A stretch of DNA of 64,000 nucleotides from positions 5,428,312-5,492,311 of the forward strand of contig NC_092675.1 in the NCBI RefSeq assembly GCF_964355755.1, given 5' to 3'. Of this stretch, positions 38,493-53,119 are shown in pieces (position 1 is the stretch's first letter; every line of letters starts with the position of its first letter). Below the pieces are notes generated by a model. It saw only the letters and a list, made by a program, of their open reading frames with translations, ran no database searches and was not told the origin of the DNA. This DNA is from Antedon mediterranea. Its lineage: Eukaryota; Echinodermata; Crinoidea; Comatulida; Antedonidae. Position numbers and translations under genes: made by a program.

Positions 38493-39036
38493 AAGTAGAC
38501 TTTGAATTGATTGAAATTAATACGTTAAACTTGAACTTACGGTGTATCTACATGTTTAATTTTATATGCGACGATTAATATAAGCAAGTTAATAATAATA
38601 ATAATACTAATAATAATCAACAATAACATATTTATTCTCTATTAAAATTATATCATATAACATAAATCATTTTCTGACCAAATTAGGCATGTTTATTTTC
38701 AGAAGCTTTGTTTTGCTAGAACGCTACGCTGATTGACTATATTGCTACCGTATTTCGTTTTGATAAGTAGACTTTGAATTGATTGAAATTAATACGTTAA
38801 ACTTGAACTTACTGTGTATCTACATGTTTAATTGTATATGCGACGATTAATATAAGCAAGTTAATAATAATAATAATACTAATAATAATCAACAATAACA
38901 TATTTATTCTCTATTAAAATTATATCATATAACATAAATCATTTTCTGACCAAATTAGGCATGTTTATTTTCAGAAGCTTTGTTTTGCTAGAACGCTACA
39001 CTGATTGACTATATTGCTACCGTATTTCGTTTTGAT
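38493..39036. repeat. Tandem duplication, two copies of 272 bp
   Basis: Copy 1 is 38493-38764 and copy 2 is 38765-39036, both starting AAGTAGACTTTGAATTGATT (copy 2 ends at GATAAGT). I count about three differences, for example ACGG/ACTG and CTACGCTG/CTACACTG. Each copy carries an (AAT)n stretch. No gene content seen. Near-identity points to a recent duplication or an assembly artefact. Confidence 0.85.
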
Positions 39037-39399
39037 AAGTCCGGCTGCATTAGCAGAAAATCCTGCTTCGGGCTAATAGTTTGAACTTATGGGTTTTCGG
39101 AAGTCATCGGTAATGTACAGCCAATGTATCTTCGTTGCTGACATTAAAATAATTACTTGGGTTGAGATTACAGAGTAAAGTTAGCCCAGTGGAAATTGGA
39201 TTTTGTCAATAAATCTCCTGTATAGTTTTATCAACAGACCCAACGTAATGATGTTAAGGCAGGGATTTATTAACAACTCATATTACCTATTCTGTTTAAG
39301 TGTGGACAAATGTTGTTAGCAATAAAGTTATACTAGCCTACACAACATACAGTAGTGCCTAAATTATCGAACATGATTTCGTTACCTCCAGTGTATCAA

Positions 39400-39575
39400 T
39401 TTATTTATTAATCCAAAGGCAAATTACTGAAAAAATGACAATGCTTTAGGTTTCAGTGGCTGGATCTCAAAATAAAATAAGCAAAAAGCTAAATAAAAAC
39501 GATAAAGTAAAACAGCCAGAAAAGTTAGCAGAGCTTTCGGACAACACTAGCCCTTCATCAGTGAAATTGTTTTAT
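39400..39575 (-). mobile_element. Penelope-like repeat fragment with hammerhead-like core
   Basis: On the minus strand CTGATGA (39561-39555) is followed by a GGGC...GTCC stem and GAAA (39537-39534), then GCTCTGCTAACTTTTCTGG. The segment ends in TCCAGCCACTGAAACC..., AGCATTGTCATTTTTTCAG and ATTTGCCTTTGGATTAATAA. It matches 53120-53325 closely. The family assignment rests on the CTGATGA...GAAA motif, known from Penelope-like elements; no reverse transcriptase is present. Confidence 0.55.
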
Positions 39576-42047
39576 TTGATTATAGAGTTGCATTGCTTTT
39601 AAAATCTGTACTAAATAATACTATGAAGATGTAGACGTCAATCGGTTACCTTTACACAAAAGCTGTGTCGAGTAGAAATGATTGATTTACAAAGTCGTGT
39701 TCCAGATTCAGTAATTGTTTATTCGTTCCTGCATATTGATGTGGGGGCATTGTTCTTTAAAGAAGTATATTGACGGTGATAAATCCACAAAGGCAAGTGG
39801 GAAATGCCACAGGTCCCGCTCTATATGCCTACAGAAAAACCTGATAATTCATTCTTCTAAAATACATAGATTATCCACATAATGAATGAGGTAAATTTGT
39901 AGAAATGTTTATGTCATCGAGCAATAAAAAAACAGGAAATCTCTTTTTTTTTATAAAAAGGAACAATTATCAATCTTTCTCCTGAACTTTAATTTATAAA
40001 TACATTTATATAAGTTCGATACAGAGGCGCACAAGGTGAAAAGGATCAGCATTCATTTTTCAATAATACTGTAAGTATTAAGTATTAGTGAGCTTTCGAT
40101 TTGCTATGAAGTTGTGCGCATGCGGAGACTTAAGATACTCGATCACTGGACTCTGTGTTAATGGACTTGATGTCCAGGAGACGAAAAATGACAATATACC
40201 TAAGCCGTTATATAATTTTAATTTTTTGTAAAAATGTTTGTATGTATATACCTAAATCAATAATACCTTTTTATTGTTAATCAATTAGATTGAATTAGTT
40301 TTCTTTATATTCTTACGCATACACATTAATTTGTTATCACACTATTATATTGAATGCCTTGGACAGAAATGGCATCTAATGAATTTAACTTACTAGGCCT
40401 ACATATTCATTTACAGTGCATTTCTTCTTTTCCCCCTCAATTGTTTCAATTATAAATGAAGAACAAATCATCGTGGTTTATTATGAACATCTATCATTCT
40501 GAGGTATATAAAATGTCAATGTATTTATGGTCAGATTAGGATTCTGTCTGAAAGCCAATTTAATGACTACAAACATACTATTTTTTTTCTCTCGACATCA
40601 CACGCAAGTTACGTTGCTGAATTACGGACAAGACTATGGTTTGTAGAATAGAATAGGTAGTGTGTCAAACGGCGCCCCATACAAAAATCCAGCTAATGTA
40701 CAACTACCGTGGCTTCCTCTTGTTCCTGTCGTGTTATAAGTGTGCTACAATACAGCTATTAGATTTATTTAACTTATTTTATAAGAGATCTATAAAGGTG
40801 CTTTACATAAACAATTATTTCAAACTCGATGTACACATGGAATTCAAGAAGCCTACCACTCATTTACAAATTAATAATAGGAAAATCAGTCATTTACTTT
40901 ACATTGCAAATGTCTTTCAAATGACGAATTTCCTCTTCCAAGATTCCTATCTTTGTTTAAAACAACGTTCTTATAAGATGTTTAATTTATTCCTATATAT
41001 TACATACAACATTTAGAACTATAGGTTTAAATGTTAACAATTATCATACTATCCAGTAAAAACATACACATATTCTTTACCGTATTGTGTCCTTTTATTT
41101 GTCAAGTAAAACATGGCGAAAGAAAATTGTTTCTATATACAAAGCAGGGATTAAAAATGGGGTGGGATTTGAACTTACGCCATCGAAATGACTGGTGACT
41201 TAGTCCAGCATATGGACTATAAACTAACATAATGACATCCGTGGATAAATGATATTGCATTGAATTGATTTGTTAACAATACAAATTATTTTGGGAATGA
41301 AAATACAGTATCCATACGTTTATAATTTTTTGCAGGAGATAGAGAGAGGTAATAATAATACACCATTATAGCAAGTTGGTATTGGTTCAATACTTTCTAA
41401 TTTGTGCTATTATCCAAACATCCCTACTCAACATATTGACAGTTATTTTAGCCTCCGGTGCCTATTTTAGGAGAGTGTTCACATTGTAGTAATTCATGGT
41501 GGGCACGTCCTTAATGGCATTACGAGCGCGTTTAAACGATAATAATCGTAATGGCGCGCATCACTTTATTGTCTTTTTTCACAATAATCCACGCCAACGC
41601 GAAATTAACTATTGTGGATAAAACCAGAGCAACATTCATCATCAGAACTCATTATATGTGATACCACATGAAACCATTTATTTATTTTATATCCTTATTT
41701 GTTTATTTACTTGTACGTTATACGCTTTTCTTTCTGCATTTAATTTGAACATTATATTGACTGAATTCTGAGTAGCAATTTTATTTAGATAATGCATCAA
41801 GTAACCACTTCGGTTGAGAGTGTCTCAGAGTTGCTGGCATATATAAAGATCAGATCTCAATTAAGAGATCGTTTTTGCCATTCCAATAAGTCGGCGTATT
41901 TGTCGGTTCATTATGAGGAATAAAGATGCACTGTAGTAATAACAAATACGTTGTACCACTAAGATAACGTGTAATGTGTGTTGAAGGTGTAATTCAATGA
42001 TAATATGGTAACATGGTTAGTAAGTACGGTATTACAAATGTAAATAA
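39576..42047. other. Intergenic; one MITE-end fragment
   Basis: At 40084-40190 TTAGTGAGCTTTCGATTTGC repeats the left terminus of the element in GPCR intron 3; I could not find its partner end. A 118-codon plus-strand frame at 40660-41016 has no recognisable domain. A tRNA-like reversed stretch around 41166-41215 is too weak to call. Confidence 0.4.
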
Positions 42048-42420
42048 TCGATCCTGATCACGATGTTGTTGATGATCTTGATCACGATGATGATGATTAT
42101 GATCAGGATGATGTTGATGATCCTGACCACAAGATGTCGATGATTATGATCAGGATGATGTTGATGAATACTATAATCACAATGATGATTATGATCACAA
42201 TTATATTGATGAACCTCATCACGATGATTATGTTTATAATGATTATAATCAGGAGGATGTTGATGATCCTGATCACGATGGTGTTAATGATCTTAATCAT
42301 GATGGCGTTAAAGATGTTGATGTAGACGTTGATGAGGATGCTGCCAATGAAATTTCAGACAATTATGATGATGACGGTTGTTGCTATTATGCTGATGAAG
42401 ATTGAGAGATGATCATGATA
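42048..42420. repeat. GAT-rich minisatellite
   Basis: Variants of GATCACGATGATG, ATTATGATCAGGATGATG and TTGATGATCCTGATCACG are repeated in a loose array of 30-45-base units. Both strands remain partly open, giving Met/Ile-rich frames that are artefacts of the repeat. Confidence 0.8.
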
Positions 42421-43884
42421 ATGAATGTGCGGAAGACGCTTATGATGATTAAATTAACATTTATACTATAAAGATTAATACGTTTATTTCCATAACTTGT
42501 GGATATTGATGACGATGGACAGTGGAATTGGCGGTAAATATAACGATGTCAACGATAGTAAGGATAACAACAATAATAATGAAAATAAATAATACTTTGT
42601 CAAAAAGAATGCTAAATACATCACAATATTAGTAACTATTAATACTATCGGTAATGTCGATTAAAAAACTATATCAACGTATTTGTCTGGCCATGCTCGC
42701 TATCTTCAAATTACCGATTTCTATTTCTTCAATATAAATTATGGAATTAAAGTTTACTGTCCAAACAACGTTATGTATAAACATTGTTAATATGTGTCTC
42801 CATAATGGCTATCTGGAGATTTTCAGTTACACCTGAGGCCAAGAAAGTAAATGTCAATCAGATCATAGCATTCAAGATACACTGTCACTTAAATGCTGCT
42901 ATCAGTATCACTAAAACAAATTTGAACTAAAACAAGTTATCAACAACAAAACAGAAGAAAATGCAGTTAATGTTAATTTGTCAGATGTTAATTACGTCAG
43001 AATAAGACAAAACATTTGACCAATTAACTTAGCTCTCTGACTCTATACTATACTATATACTCTCTGACTCTATACTCCATGGAGTAGTACAATTATCTTC
43101 TGTCAATTAGTGTTTTGTTGTGTTGCTTTTTTATTGACAGTTACTACCATGTCTGTTTAAAACATGTTCATTTATTGTGTCCACTACGTTAATGCATCTC
43201 AACAACGTCACCGTCAACGAAAATGCTTGTCTTGTCATTTATTGAACATTATGGAGTGCCAAGCTAATACTATACGTTTGGAAAGCAAATTAATATATTC
43301 TTCGTTCTGATAAGCGAAATGTAGATTTATGAACTTACCTTGTTGCCTTTTCTTTGAATATCTTCTAATGTTGACACATACGCAAATAACCATCAATAAA
43401 ATCTATTAATAGCACTTCTCCCTTCCCGTAAAAAACAAGATATCCTCAGAAAAAAATTATTTTGAATTATTTATCATCAAGATCTGTTATCAAAAATTCG
43501 TGACAATACACCTTTATATATCTAAGGCACGATAGGAAGGTACGGTACAGGTATACGTATATCTGTGTTGAGTACCATTCTGTTGCGGTCTTATATACCA
43601 TAACCTATTAGCCTATGATGGACTATTCCATTATGCTTGATGTTTCTCTCGAGTGACGTCGCGTCGTACGCGCATCATCGGTGTCCTTGTATGGCTCTCT
43701 CTGTACGAACATTTAGTCGTAAAAATATTAAATCGATTGTTATATTTTACTATAAGCGATAAATTCACAACTAAAAAAAGGATACTTTAATTAAAATGAC
43801 TTTATTGAATTTTATTGGTGTGAATTGGTCATAGGTTGTTTGAAATAATGATTTGCATACATAACAAGGCCATATAGATGGCTG
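42421..43884. other. Intergenic, no gene seen
   Basis: AT-rich. A short direct repeat of CTCTGACTCTATACT occurs near 43033-43080. No recognisable exon. Confidence 0.35.
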
Positions 43885-44057
43885 CAGTCGCATACTCAAA
43901 CTTGAGTTAGTGTTTACCGACCGACCGACATAGTGAGCTGTAGAGTCGCGTTGCACGCGACTAAAAATGAACAAAAAGAAACAAAATAGAACAAACATCA
44001 CAAAAAGAATATTCGGGATGAAGTGAGCTGTAGAGTCGACTTAGTCGACTAAAAATA
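43885..44057. mobile_element. AGTCGC-terminal repeat with partial tandem duplication of its right end
   Basis: A complete copy spans 43885-43962: AGTCGCATACTC at the left and GCACGCGACT at the right, around ACCGACCGACCGACATAG. About 60 bases on, at 44021-44057, GTGAGCTGTAGAGTCGACTT and TAGTCGACTAAAAATAG repeat its right end. Confidence 0.6.
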
Positions 44058-47000
44058 GATGATTCTATGAATTCTTTATTTTACGTGACTGAATTAATGT
44101 TGACTTCCGATGACAGAAGCGGTCTGTTTTCTCAATTCTGTATGTTTCATTCTTTAGGCCTATATTTCCGGACTTACTTTTTAAACGTATAGTACTGTAT
44201 CGATAAATTGATATAACATTTAACATTTTGTTTTCAAGGATTGGAAGATTTACATGGTAGAAAAATTATCCCTTCGTAAAAGATGACATTTTAATCATTG
44301 GTTGTATGTAAACAACGTGTCTATGCCTACAAATGAGAAATATTTCATCTAACACAATTAATGTCAAACATTTAATTTATATGAGGCAGGACATTTGATC
44401 TATGTTACGCTTGCGCACACAGTTCTGTTCCACCGCCGTGCCTGCAATGCCCAGAGTATTGAAAGTCGCTACCCAATCGGTTTTGAACATACTATGAAAG
44501 TCGTGGTCTTATGGTAGAATGGAATATTAAGAAGAATATTTGGTTTGGCGGCATAATTCTCATTTAGTCATCTTCACCGTTTATTAATTAATTTACAGTA
44601 GATCTATAGGCCTATTTATATATTCAGTTCCGGTGTTAATTTTAATCATTAACTATACAGAATGATAATTAAAGCCATGCCTTAAATATCTTCATAATAT
44701 ATATTGATATCAGTATACAAAGCATGTCAGGGTTTCTTTTTTATTTGCAAAGGAAACAGTTCAAGTATATAGAAATTGTGTATTATCTACATCAACTATA
44801 AATCGGAAGTTATTCAGTTTATTTTTGTACAAATTTTTTTAACATCAGTGATAATAAAAGTGAAGAATGAGCTGAGTAACATTTCCCAGCAGAGGGCAAA
44901 TGACACTTTTGGTAATCAATCAAATACACTAATATGGAGAGTAGCATTAATATACACAGTTCTAATAATAACAGATTTATTGCACTGATAATATGGATAA
45001 AATACTACAAATTGAATGGTTTGTAGAAACTATCATGCGTATTGGTTACACTATCACAATGTTTCATAGTATAGCAAAAATGGCGCAAAAACACGATATT
45101 GGCCACCTTTCGCCTCTGATGTTTTCTTATGTTTAAATTGTACATACTGTACTATCACTTGGACTAGTAAATTTTCCATGAAAAAGTATAGCAAGCTAAT
45201 GCCGAAAAAACACGATATTTCTCTGGAGTCTCTGATTCTTTATTTTTTATAATTATTATATTTCTGTTCATGCTGTATGGTACATCATGTTTAATAACCT
45301 TTTTTCAGACAATCCAGACATTTCATCATGAACATTAGTATAAACTATCATTTCTTTTACTGACGTTTTACTGTTTTCTTGTAATTTATCAACTTAAATT
45401 ACGTTTACTGACGTTACTATCTTCCACACAACACTATGCGCTGTGGTCATTTTATTTGAGATAATCCAACACTATAGTATAGCTTTACATAAAAACATAA
45501 AGCGTTAGCAAAAGCAACACATGCGACCCAAAGTCGTAACCTGACCTAAATTTTACATTCTATTAAAGAGAGCAACTGCTGGGGATTAATGATACTGTAC
45601 GTAGAAAGGATCCTATCATATCTCGAATTAGCATTAATCAAACAGGGATGGACACCAAAGACAATATAGGTGTAATTCAATACGTGGATACGATATTTTG
45701 GCTTTAAGATAATATGGTAATTTAGGTTTTATGTGTTTCGTAATTACTCGTTTTCAGAAAATCGTGTTAGATTGGCTATTTAAAGTAGTTGGACCTTCTA
45801 TTTTACATTAAGCCTACGTCTAATTATTTGGATAACAGATAGACACTAGTAACTATATTGATTACCGTATCGATGACCAATCAATGAATCAATCAATGAA
45901 TCAATCAATATTAATAACCCTGGTATTATTATGAGTGTTGCGTCGTAGATGACAACGAAGATTAGGGTGACAATTAGTAGGACAAAGATTAGCAGAATAG
46001 TAAAAAGAAGGTGATAATCAGGATGATTATGATAATAATGTCCAGATAATGATGACAGCGGTAATGGTGGTGATGATTAATACAATGGTAATTTTAAAAT
46101 TTCGAATATTGTTGGAAATATAAAGTAAAACATTTCAAATAAATTGCTGGGTGCTGGTAATGTATATATACTTCAACACATGGCCACATGTATATTATTT
46201 TAAGGTCTATATATTAATAGGCCTATATAAAATGGAAATCTATAGATGGTTGTATGTTAATTACATTGGAATTAGATCATCATTGAATGTAAATAACCTA
46301 GTATTACTATCAGTAATTATATCATTACTAAGTGTGTCGTGAGATTCAAAACCAATCAACGACGTACAATCATATTGTGATTGCTATAGTTAAATATACA
46401 TTGTATGCAGGTTGTTGTCTGCGACGGGTTGTGATAAATTACCCCTGTATAGGGTTTGGTTATTCATAGTTACCGTACTATTCAAGTGTTTCAACCTCTG
46501 TCTATTCGCTAAAAATATATACATACTTTTGCAGCCGTGTACCTTTAAATGATGATTATTCACCAAAAATACAATAGTTTTAGATATTGCGAAATTATTA
46601 TTTTCAATTTTAAAAATATAGAAATTACATAGAAAAAGTGTTGTAGTCCACTCCCTTATAATTTCAACCGTACACTAGGCTTTTATAGCTGTTTAAGTGA
46701 TGGTATATTTGAGGAGTTTATTTTGTTTTTGTTTTTTTATTCCTTAAAAATCACAATTAAAGATAGAATTGCAGTAAAGCGTCACAAAATGTCCCAGATC
46801 TCATTTCAACATTCATTAGGCATAATCTCATGGGTGTACAATAATGTGTAATGGTCTGTATGGAATGAATCGCTGTATATGAGGAATGTATGTGTCTGGG
46901 TGATGAGGCGAAGGGGGAATTTAGTCTTGTTGTGCGTTTCCAGTTATTGTTTCCTACGTTACTACTAGCAAGAAGAATGAAATGCAAAGACTCATTCCAG

Positions 47001-50000
47001 CTGTCAGTTATCATTGGTCAATACTTGCATAATAACTAATGATTGGAAACACTGACCATTCATCATATTTGCCAAATGCTTGCTCAAAAGCAAACATTTA
47101 TTTAAGCCGTGTTCCGAACACTTTCATTGTAATTACATCGTTGTCGGCAATCTCTTTACAAAGGGACATTCGTTAAAACATGGAAATAATTAATAATATC
47201 TACAGACAGGTATAAAGTAACATTACCAGTTCATTATTGTCAACAAAATGATTGATATACCGACAGATGTATTAGCCGAGTATTCTCATTCATTCACCAT
47301 TAACAAAAACCATAACCGAAACAAATTATGAGAACAAAATGACAATCCGCTGTAACCATGACGTACGGTACCGTAGTATTCCAATTGTCGAAAAAGAACA
47401 CACCCCATTAATCTATAGAATGATAATTTACATTGCCAAAAGATTGTTTTATTTTGATCCACAATCAACAGTTAATCTTCATTCAATAAATGAAAATGTG
47501 AATTTATCATAATTGTAATTTATCGATATTAGTTATTATTAAGTTAATCATTTTATATATTCGTGTCAGATGATTTTAGATCTGGAAAATAAAATGGCTA
47601 ATAATTACTCATTTACAATTCAGCTGAGTAATTTATTTTATATCTTTTAGGCTCTGTCCCCACCCCCAATTTAAAAAATCCTGGATCCTCCACTGGAAAC
47701 TGTTTTAATACACAAGATAAATACAATATTCAACCTTTAACACCACATAGCAAAATACACTGTCGTTTTAATTCTTATTTGAGTTCAGCATTTTCCTTCC
47801 AACAAGTCAATACAATAGCATGTTGTGCTTGTTAACAAGAGAAACTTGATTTAGAAAAAATCTAAATTAATTAAAAATATTCATAAGGTTGCAGAATTTT
47901 GTCGTCATTGATTAATTCTTTTAATCCGATATTGTAAATATTGTATAAGTATCAAATGTTAAATTAATTGTATATGATAATTCCATGATATGTGGAGATA
48001 AAGTACAGAGAATCGTGAGGTCAGTCACAAACGCGTACAAAATGTAGTTGCAACTCTTTGCCTGCATTTCTTTCCCATTCCCTTCCACTTAGGCGTACAC
48101 TGGATAACACTTTCTAGGACTAAGCTTAGTGGAATAAATAACCTAATTACAGAAAAATATACATATTCCAAAACGGATGTATTTGTAATGATATTAATGC
48201 TGAACGGGAGATTTGCAGAAAAAGGTGGTAAGAAAATGGAAATGTTGTTATTGTATCCAACTCGAAAGTTACGTGTCGTCCTTGGCATTGTAATGGGTGT
48301 TTAAGTAATTCCATAGTTTCACAAATGGGGGTTATGAACCAGTTATTGGTATGCATTTGCGCTTGAGTCCATTTCTTCGCATTATCTGTGCATCAAAGCT
48401 TCCTATTAATTACCAAAAGCAAATAAAACAGGTATTATTGTGTTCATTAAATTCTCATTATTCGCTTCGCCTTTAGATTATTTCCGTTTTTAATTCGAGA
48501 GTAAACGATGCTCTATTCTGTATAAATCTCCTTGTATTTCTCGGAGTTTTATTATTAGAATCAACAAAACAATGTATTTACAGCGACTCTATAGTTTCCG
48601 TGATACACATGCTTCTTTAATAGAATGTATATTTTTAGTTTTAACAAAAATGCGTTTATAAACTTGCAATGTATTTACGGTACCTTTGGGATCTAGGCCT
48701 GCTGACAGCATGCGGAAGGCGGAACTCAGAACAAAGAGAGAGGGATCTCTGGAAAAAAGTTCTGTAATCTGTAATGTTTTATTAGCGATTCCATTGTATG
48801 GAGTATAGCTGTAAAACATGTAACCATCATGCTTATGCATGGCAATGACAATTTGTAGGCCCTATCATTGCCATTGTCTGTTGCGTAAAGCACCAATGTA
48901 GTCGATTTAAATAATATTTATTCTTTACATATCCGAATTTATCCTTATGAACCACGGTACGCTCTTTTCTGCTCCTATATTCCTACTTTCTTCATTTCTT
49001 GCCGAAATTGCCCACATGATAAACAGATCAATTAGGGCCTAACTAGTCAATATCGATAAACCTAAATTAAGAGAAGAATAAACTTGTGTATCTATGATAA
49101 GGGAGTCGTTCAGAAAGTGGTTTAGAAAACTAAGTCTTAGTCAAGGCTTCAATCTCGTAAATGACTATAGAAACTTAGAGAAAAGATTTCGTTATCTTGC
49201 GATTTCTCAAAATGTATGGAGAACCAATTAGAATGGTAACGATATGTTTGGGACTCATTTGGAAATACGTTGGGAAAGCGTACACTCTCATCACGAGATA
49301 ATGCATGTGTAGTGCATTGTTCTACACGAAGGCTTCCATGGTTAAGGTTGTGATCTTTCATTAACAGAAATTGATGATTTTTTTAAAAAAAAGTGAGAAG
49401 CTGCTAGGCTTTCCACACAGCTGTGAATCCCCTCATCCACCAACAATCTTGCCAGACAAACATGCCAGTCTTTCCTGAAATAAAAATCATGGATGAATAG
49501 TAGGCCTACGCTTTTCACAGAATTGGTAACAACAACAACTATATCAGTCAATTAAATGAGCAACATAATCTTATATCTAAGATTACACTCCAGACAGATA
49601 ATATTCGCAACGTATGATTAAAAAAATACGTGATTGCATAAAAATAAATCACTAATTAAAAACCAAAATGATTAATCAGTGTGTATATGTTTTATAATAC
49701 ACATGTATAATATTACCTCAATTGCTTGGATAGTTATAAACGCTCTCTACGATCAAATTTACTTACAAGACGCAGTATATACGTTTTTGATTGGCTGAAG
49801 CCTTATTCATATTCATATACGTAGATGTTGGCGGACTTATTGCTTTTTGGAATCAAAAAATTGCGTAGTTTTGTAGGCCTACGGCACAATCAACAGTATA
49901 CTACAATTAACCTTTTACAGGTTACCTGCCTCGGCCAATAGCGATACGTTTCTGATAAAATAAAACGAGATAACTAAGGCCTCGGGCAAGTCATACTTCT

Positions 50001-52660
50001 ATCAGGGGAGCAATTTATATTAACTGGTGGAGTCGTTTTCACTATGTTTTCTTCTAAATTATGACATTTATGTCAATTTCTGTTGAATGTGAATTTAACG
50101 AATGGTATATGTAACGTTATACTACTGTTATTTGTGAATGGTTCCAGTATGTGCTAATATACCGTTACAAACAAACATCTTCGATCGCGTCATTATTAAT
50201 TGAAGAACTAAAATCTCATCACCGTCAAGATCCTGAATGTTATTATATCTTCAACAAATATATAAAATAAATGTTGTTCAATAAATAAAATATCGGCAGC
50301 AATATAAGCAACAATTGTTTCTTTACCAAGAATTGACTAATTTCTAAGCCGGAGAATAAGAAAACGAAATAAAAAAAAATCGCTTACAATTACTCATCAC
50401 ATAGGTCTTATCTTAATGATGGAGTAAGAGCAATTTTCTGTTTGGGCTCATGCCTATTACTTTCTCCTGGCAAGATGAAATGTAAATCGTACTTTTAAGA
50501 ACTTTTGCCGAATAATTATTATTATTATTATTATTATTACTATAAGAAAATGTATCGATTTATTTTTATAGTTTCTCAGTAAATAATCAGTATTCAGTTG
50601 ATATTGCTTCAGTACTTGTATTATATAGCAAGGCTTACGTGTAAGTTCCGTAAGTATAAATATTTTATATATTATACATGTAAATGTAAAATGTCCTGTC
50701 CACAGTATATTTATTCCAATTTCTCAAACATATTCAAGTGAGATAATAATGTAATTGACCGGAAGCCTCGTTTTAATAAGCCTGTTGCCCTTCAGTCTTA
50801 TTTAAGTATACATTTCTACTACCATGAAATCGATCAACCACGTTTAAGTAAGGAAAGAAGAACAAATTGACAAAAATGACTGAAATAATGATATCAGAAA
50901 GATTATTGTACCGAAGTACGTACGTTCTTGCGTCTTAAAAGACTATTTAGAGTATATCATTACAATTTACGGCTGAAAGACATATCTTGATAGGAAGATG
51001 AATGCGTTTGAAATGAATAATTAAGCTACTGTTACTTGTTGTAAATAGCGAGATGTCCTGAAGCTAAAAAACAAAAGATGAAAATGTAAATTTTCCAATA
51101 TTTCAGTTCCAAAACTTAATTGTAGAACGCCCTCTTTGGTTAAAGTGGAAGATAAGTCTTATATATGAGAGATCAACAAACAAAACAAAATATTATATAT
51201 ACATTTTGTGAGATAAACAGAAATGAAAAAAGTTTGCGAGTCAACACAGTTAAACCTTAAGTGCATAAGATGGCGTACTTCCATATTGAACAATGTTTCA
51301 GTATTCAGTATTCATCTATTTTCCAGATAAAAATGTATAATAATACAAAAAAGAAAAAGATTAAACAAGCAAGACAGTTGGCAAGGGGAAAAAACAGGAC
51401 ACTATCCTGGCGGATTGTCAAAAAGCAAAGAATATCCTATAGAAGACTCTCCTGATAATGCTGGTTGGCAACATTTTTACGCTCCTAAAATAGATTTTTA
51501 ATTTAAAAACATAAAGGTGTCTTCCTCATATAATATTGCTAAAGGCCAAACTTTTCCTATTCGTGTTGGCCTTCGTGGATAATTTATGCGATAATCAACG
51601 ACTATAATTATTAATCTCATCTTATACAGAAAATAATGTTGGTGGTAGCAATATAATATAAACAATATTTTAATGAATACATAATATTATAGTAAGCAAT
51701 GTTTATGATTCTTCTTTAGGATAATTAAATAATCCACGTCAAATATCAGCCTCGACCAAACATTTAACTTCATTAACAAATTGTTTAAAAGATGTTTAAT
51801 CATACACTATAATAGCCTATATTGTGTTACCACTTTTTCCAGTAGTGCCGCCAATTTTACCATATTCATACATTCTCTACTACTCTATTTATACTAATCT
51901 GATTTCTGATTTCTGGTACAAAACGTGATCTTTAATTGAACTAAAGACTTTCAATTTAGATCAACTTACATATTTACTTAACATACATTTATAATCAATA
52001 TTTTGTAGTGTATTTGGCTTCTTATTTTGACATATTATAGATAGATTTATGCAAGGTCATTTGCGACATTATACGTATAATATTGTTTTAAAAAATCGAT
52101 GTAATAATTGTCTATAGGCCTATATAAACTTTAATAAACTTATATAATTTACTCTATTTATAGTATAATATATATAATTATAGTAATATAATCTAATTTT
52201 GGTACGGATATTATTTTGATTATTTATGATACATTTTTGTCGTAATTACGAAAAGTTAGTGAACAATTAACCTTGTTAATGAAGTTTTAATGTAATTAAA
52301 TATTGCCTATATACAATATGAGATCGCATTGATTCAGATTTTATTAAAATTTTTTGATTGATTTATTTTCTGCCGTATTCGTATTATTTTGACGTCTTGC
52401 CTTCATAATCATACAGAACAAGATCATAATTTAAAGTTTAAGCTTCATCTATTATCCTCATTATAAAACTGCAAAAGGAGTCCCATTACTTCGGTGATTA
52501 AGATGCAAGAATCGGTGGATGAATTAATCAACACAAATCTGATCCCAATATCCTTAGATATTAGTGGCTTTGCTTTTAAGACTCAGTGCACAATGCACAG
52601 TGCCAGCAGCTACACGTTTCCCATACGTATGACGTTATAAAAGAGTTTTTTTTTAGTCTA
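44058..52660. other. About 8.6 kb intergenic, no gene seen
   Basis: AT-rich throughout. Small structures only: two related blocks containing AAAAACACGATATT (about 45065-45110 and 45195-45235); an AATCAATG repeat at 45879-45913; a (TTA)n tract at about 50513-50539. Open frames at 46151-46342, 46757-47014, 48025-48356, 49149-49551 and 51261-51455 have no recognisable domain. A minus-strand TTTATTTCAG before 49470 looks like a splice acceptor, but no frame after it resembles a known protein. Confidence 0.35.
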
Positions 52661-52900
52661 CAGCAGCGTTCCGCAACCTTTTCTCAGCCGACTGAGCTAC
52701 ACCGGTCATCTTGGATATAAACAGGTTAATACCAGCTTTGACGGTCATGAATATATTTATGAATTACGATGAATTACGTAATATGAAGTTCGTATAAATA
52801 GACTATTGTCAGCATCTCAGTCATGTACTTTGTGGCGAAACCGGTAATGCTCTGTTTCAATAGACTACTCTAAGCATTAGCTTGGGTTCGAAACTCTGCG
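52661..52900. mobile_element. Possible hAT-type non-autonomous element
   Basis: CAGCGTTCCGCAACCTTTTC at the left and the complement of CTTGGGTTCGAAACTCTG at the right resemble the CAG-GTTCTCAACC termini of hAT transposons. No clear 8-bp target duplication was found, so the call is tentative. A poly(T) run follows on the right. Confidence 0.3.
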
Positions 52901-52934
52901 TTTTTTTTTTAATGAAATAAATATTGTTTTTTAT

Positions 52935-52938
<4 letters not shown>

Positions 52939-52969
<31 letters not shown>
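52939..52969. repeat. (TA)n microsatellite
   Basis: About 15 uninterrupted AT/TA dinucleotides. Confidence 0.9.
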
Positions 52970-52974
<5 letters not shown>

Positions 52975-53119
52975 ATTCCAAAATTGTTTATATCTCTACC
53001 CAGCTACCTTCTTTGTTTTCACCTCTTATTCAGACACCACCCTGGCTCCCTTTGTTATATTTCTTTTATTCCTGTCCACCCAGGCAGCACTTGCCAGCTT
53101 TATACTATGACGTTATCCA

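Noticed and set aside
40660-41016. 118-codon open frame as a small gene
   Set aside because: No recognisable domain, ordinary AT-rich codon use, no splice or promoter signal; length is within chance for 64 kb of AT-rich DNA.
41160-41215. Reversed tRNA-like stretch (GGGATTTGAACTTACGCC)
   Set aside because: A B-box-like word is present but no paired acceptor, D or anticodon arms could be drawn.
42103-42325. Met/Ile-rich open frames on both strands
   Set aside because: Both follow from the GAT-repeat composition.
49342-49551. Possible exon behind TTTATTTCAG on the minus strand
   Set aside because: None of the three frames after the acceptor resembles a known protein and no matching donor or neighbouring exon was found.
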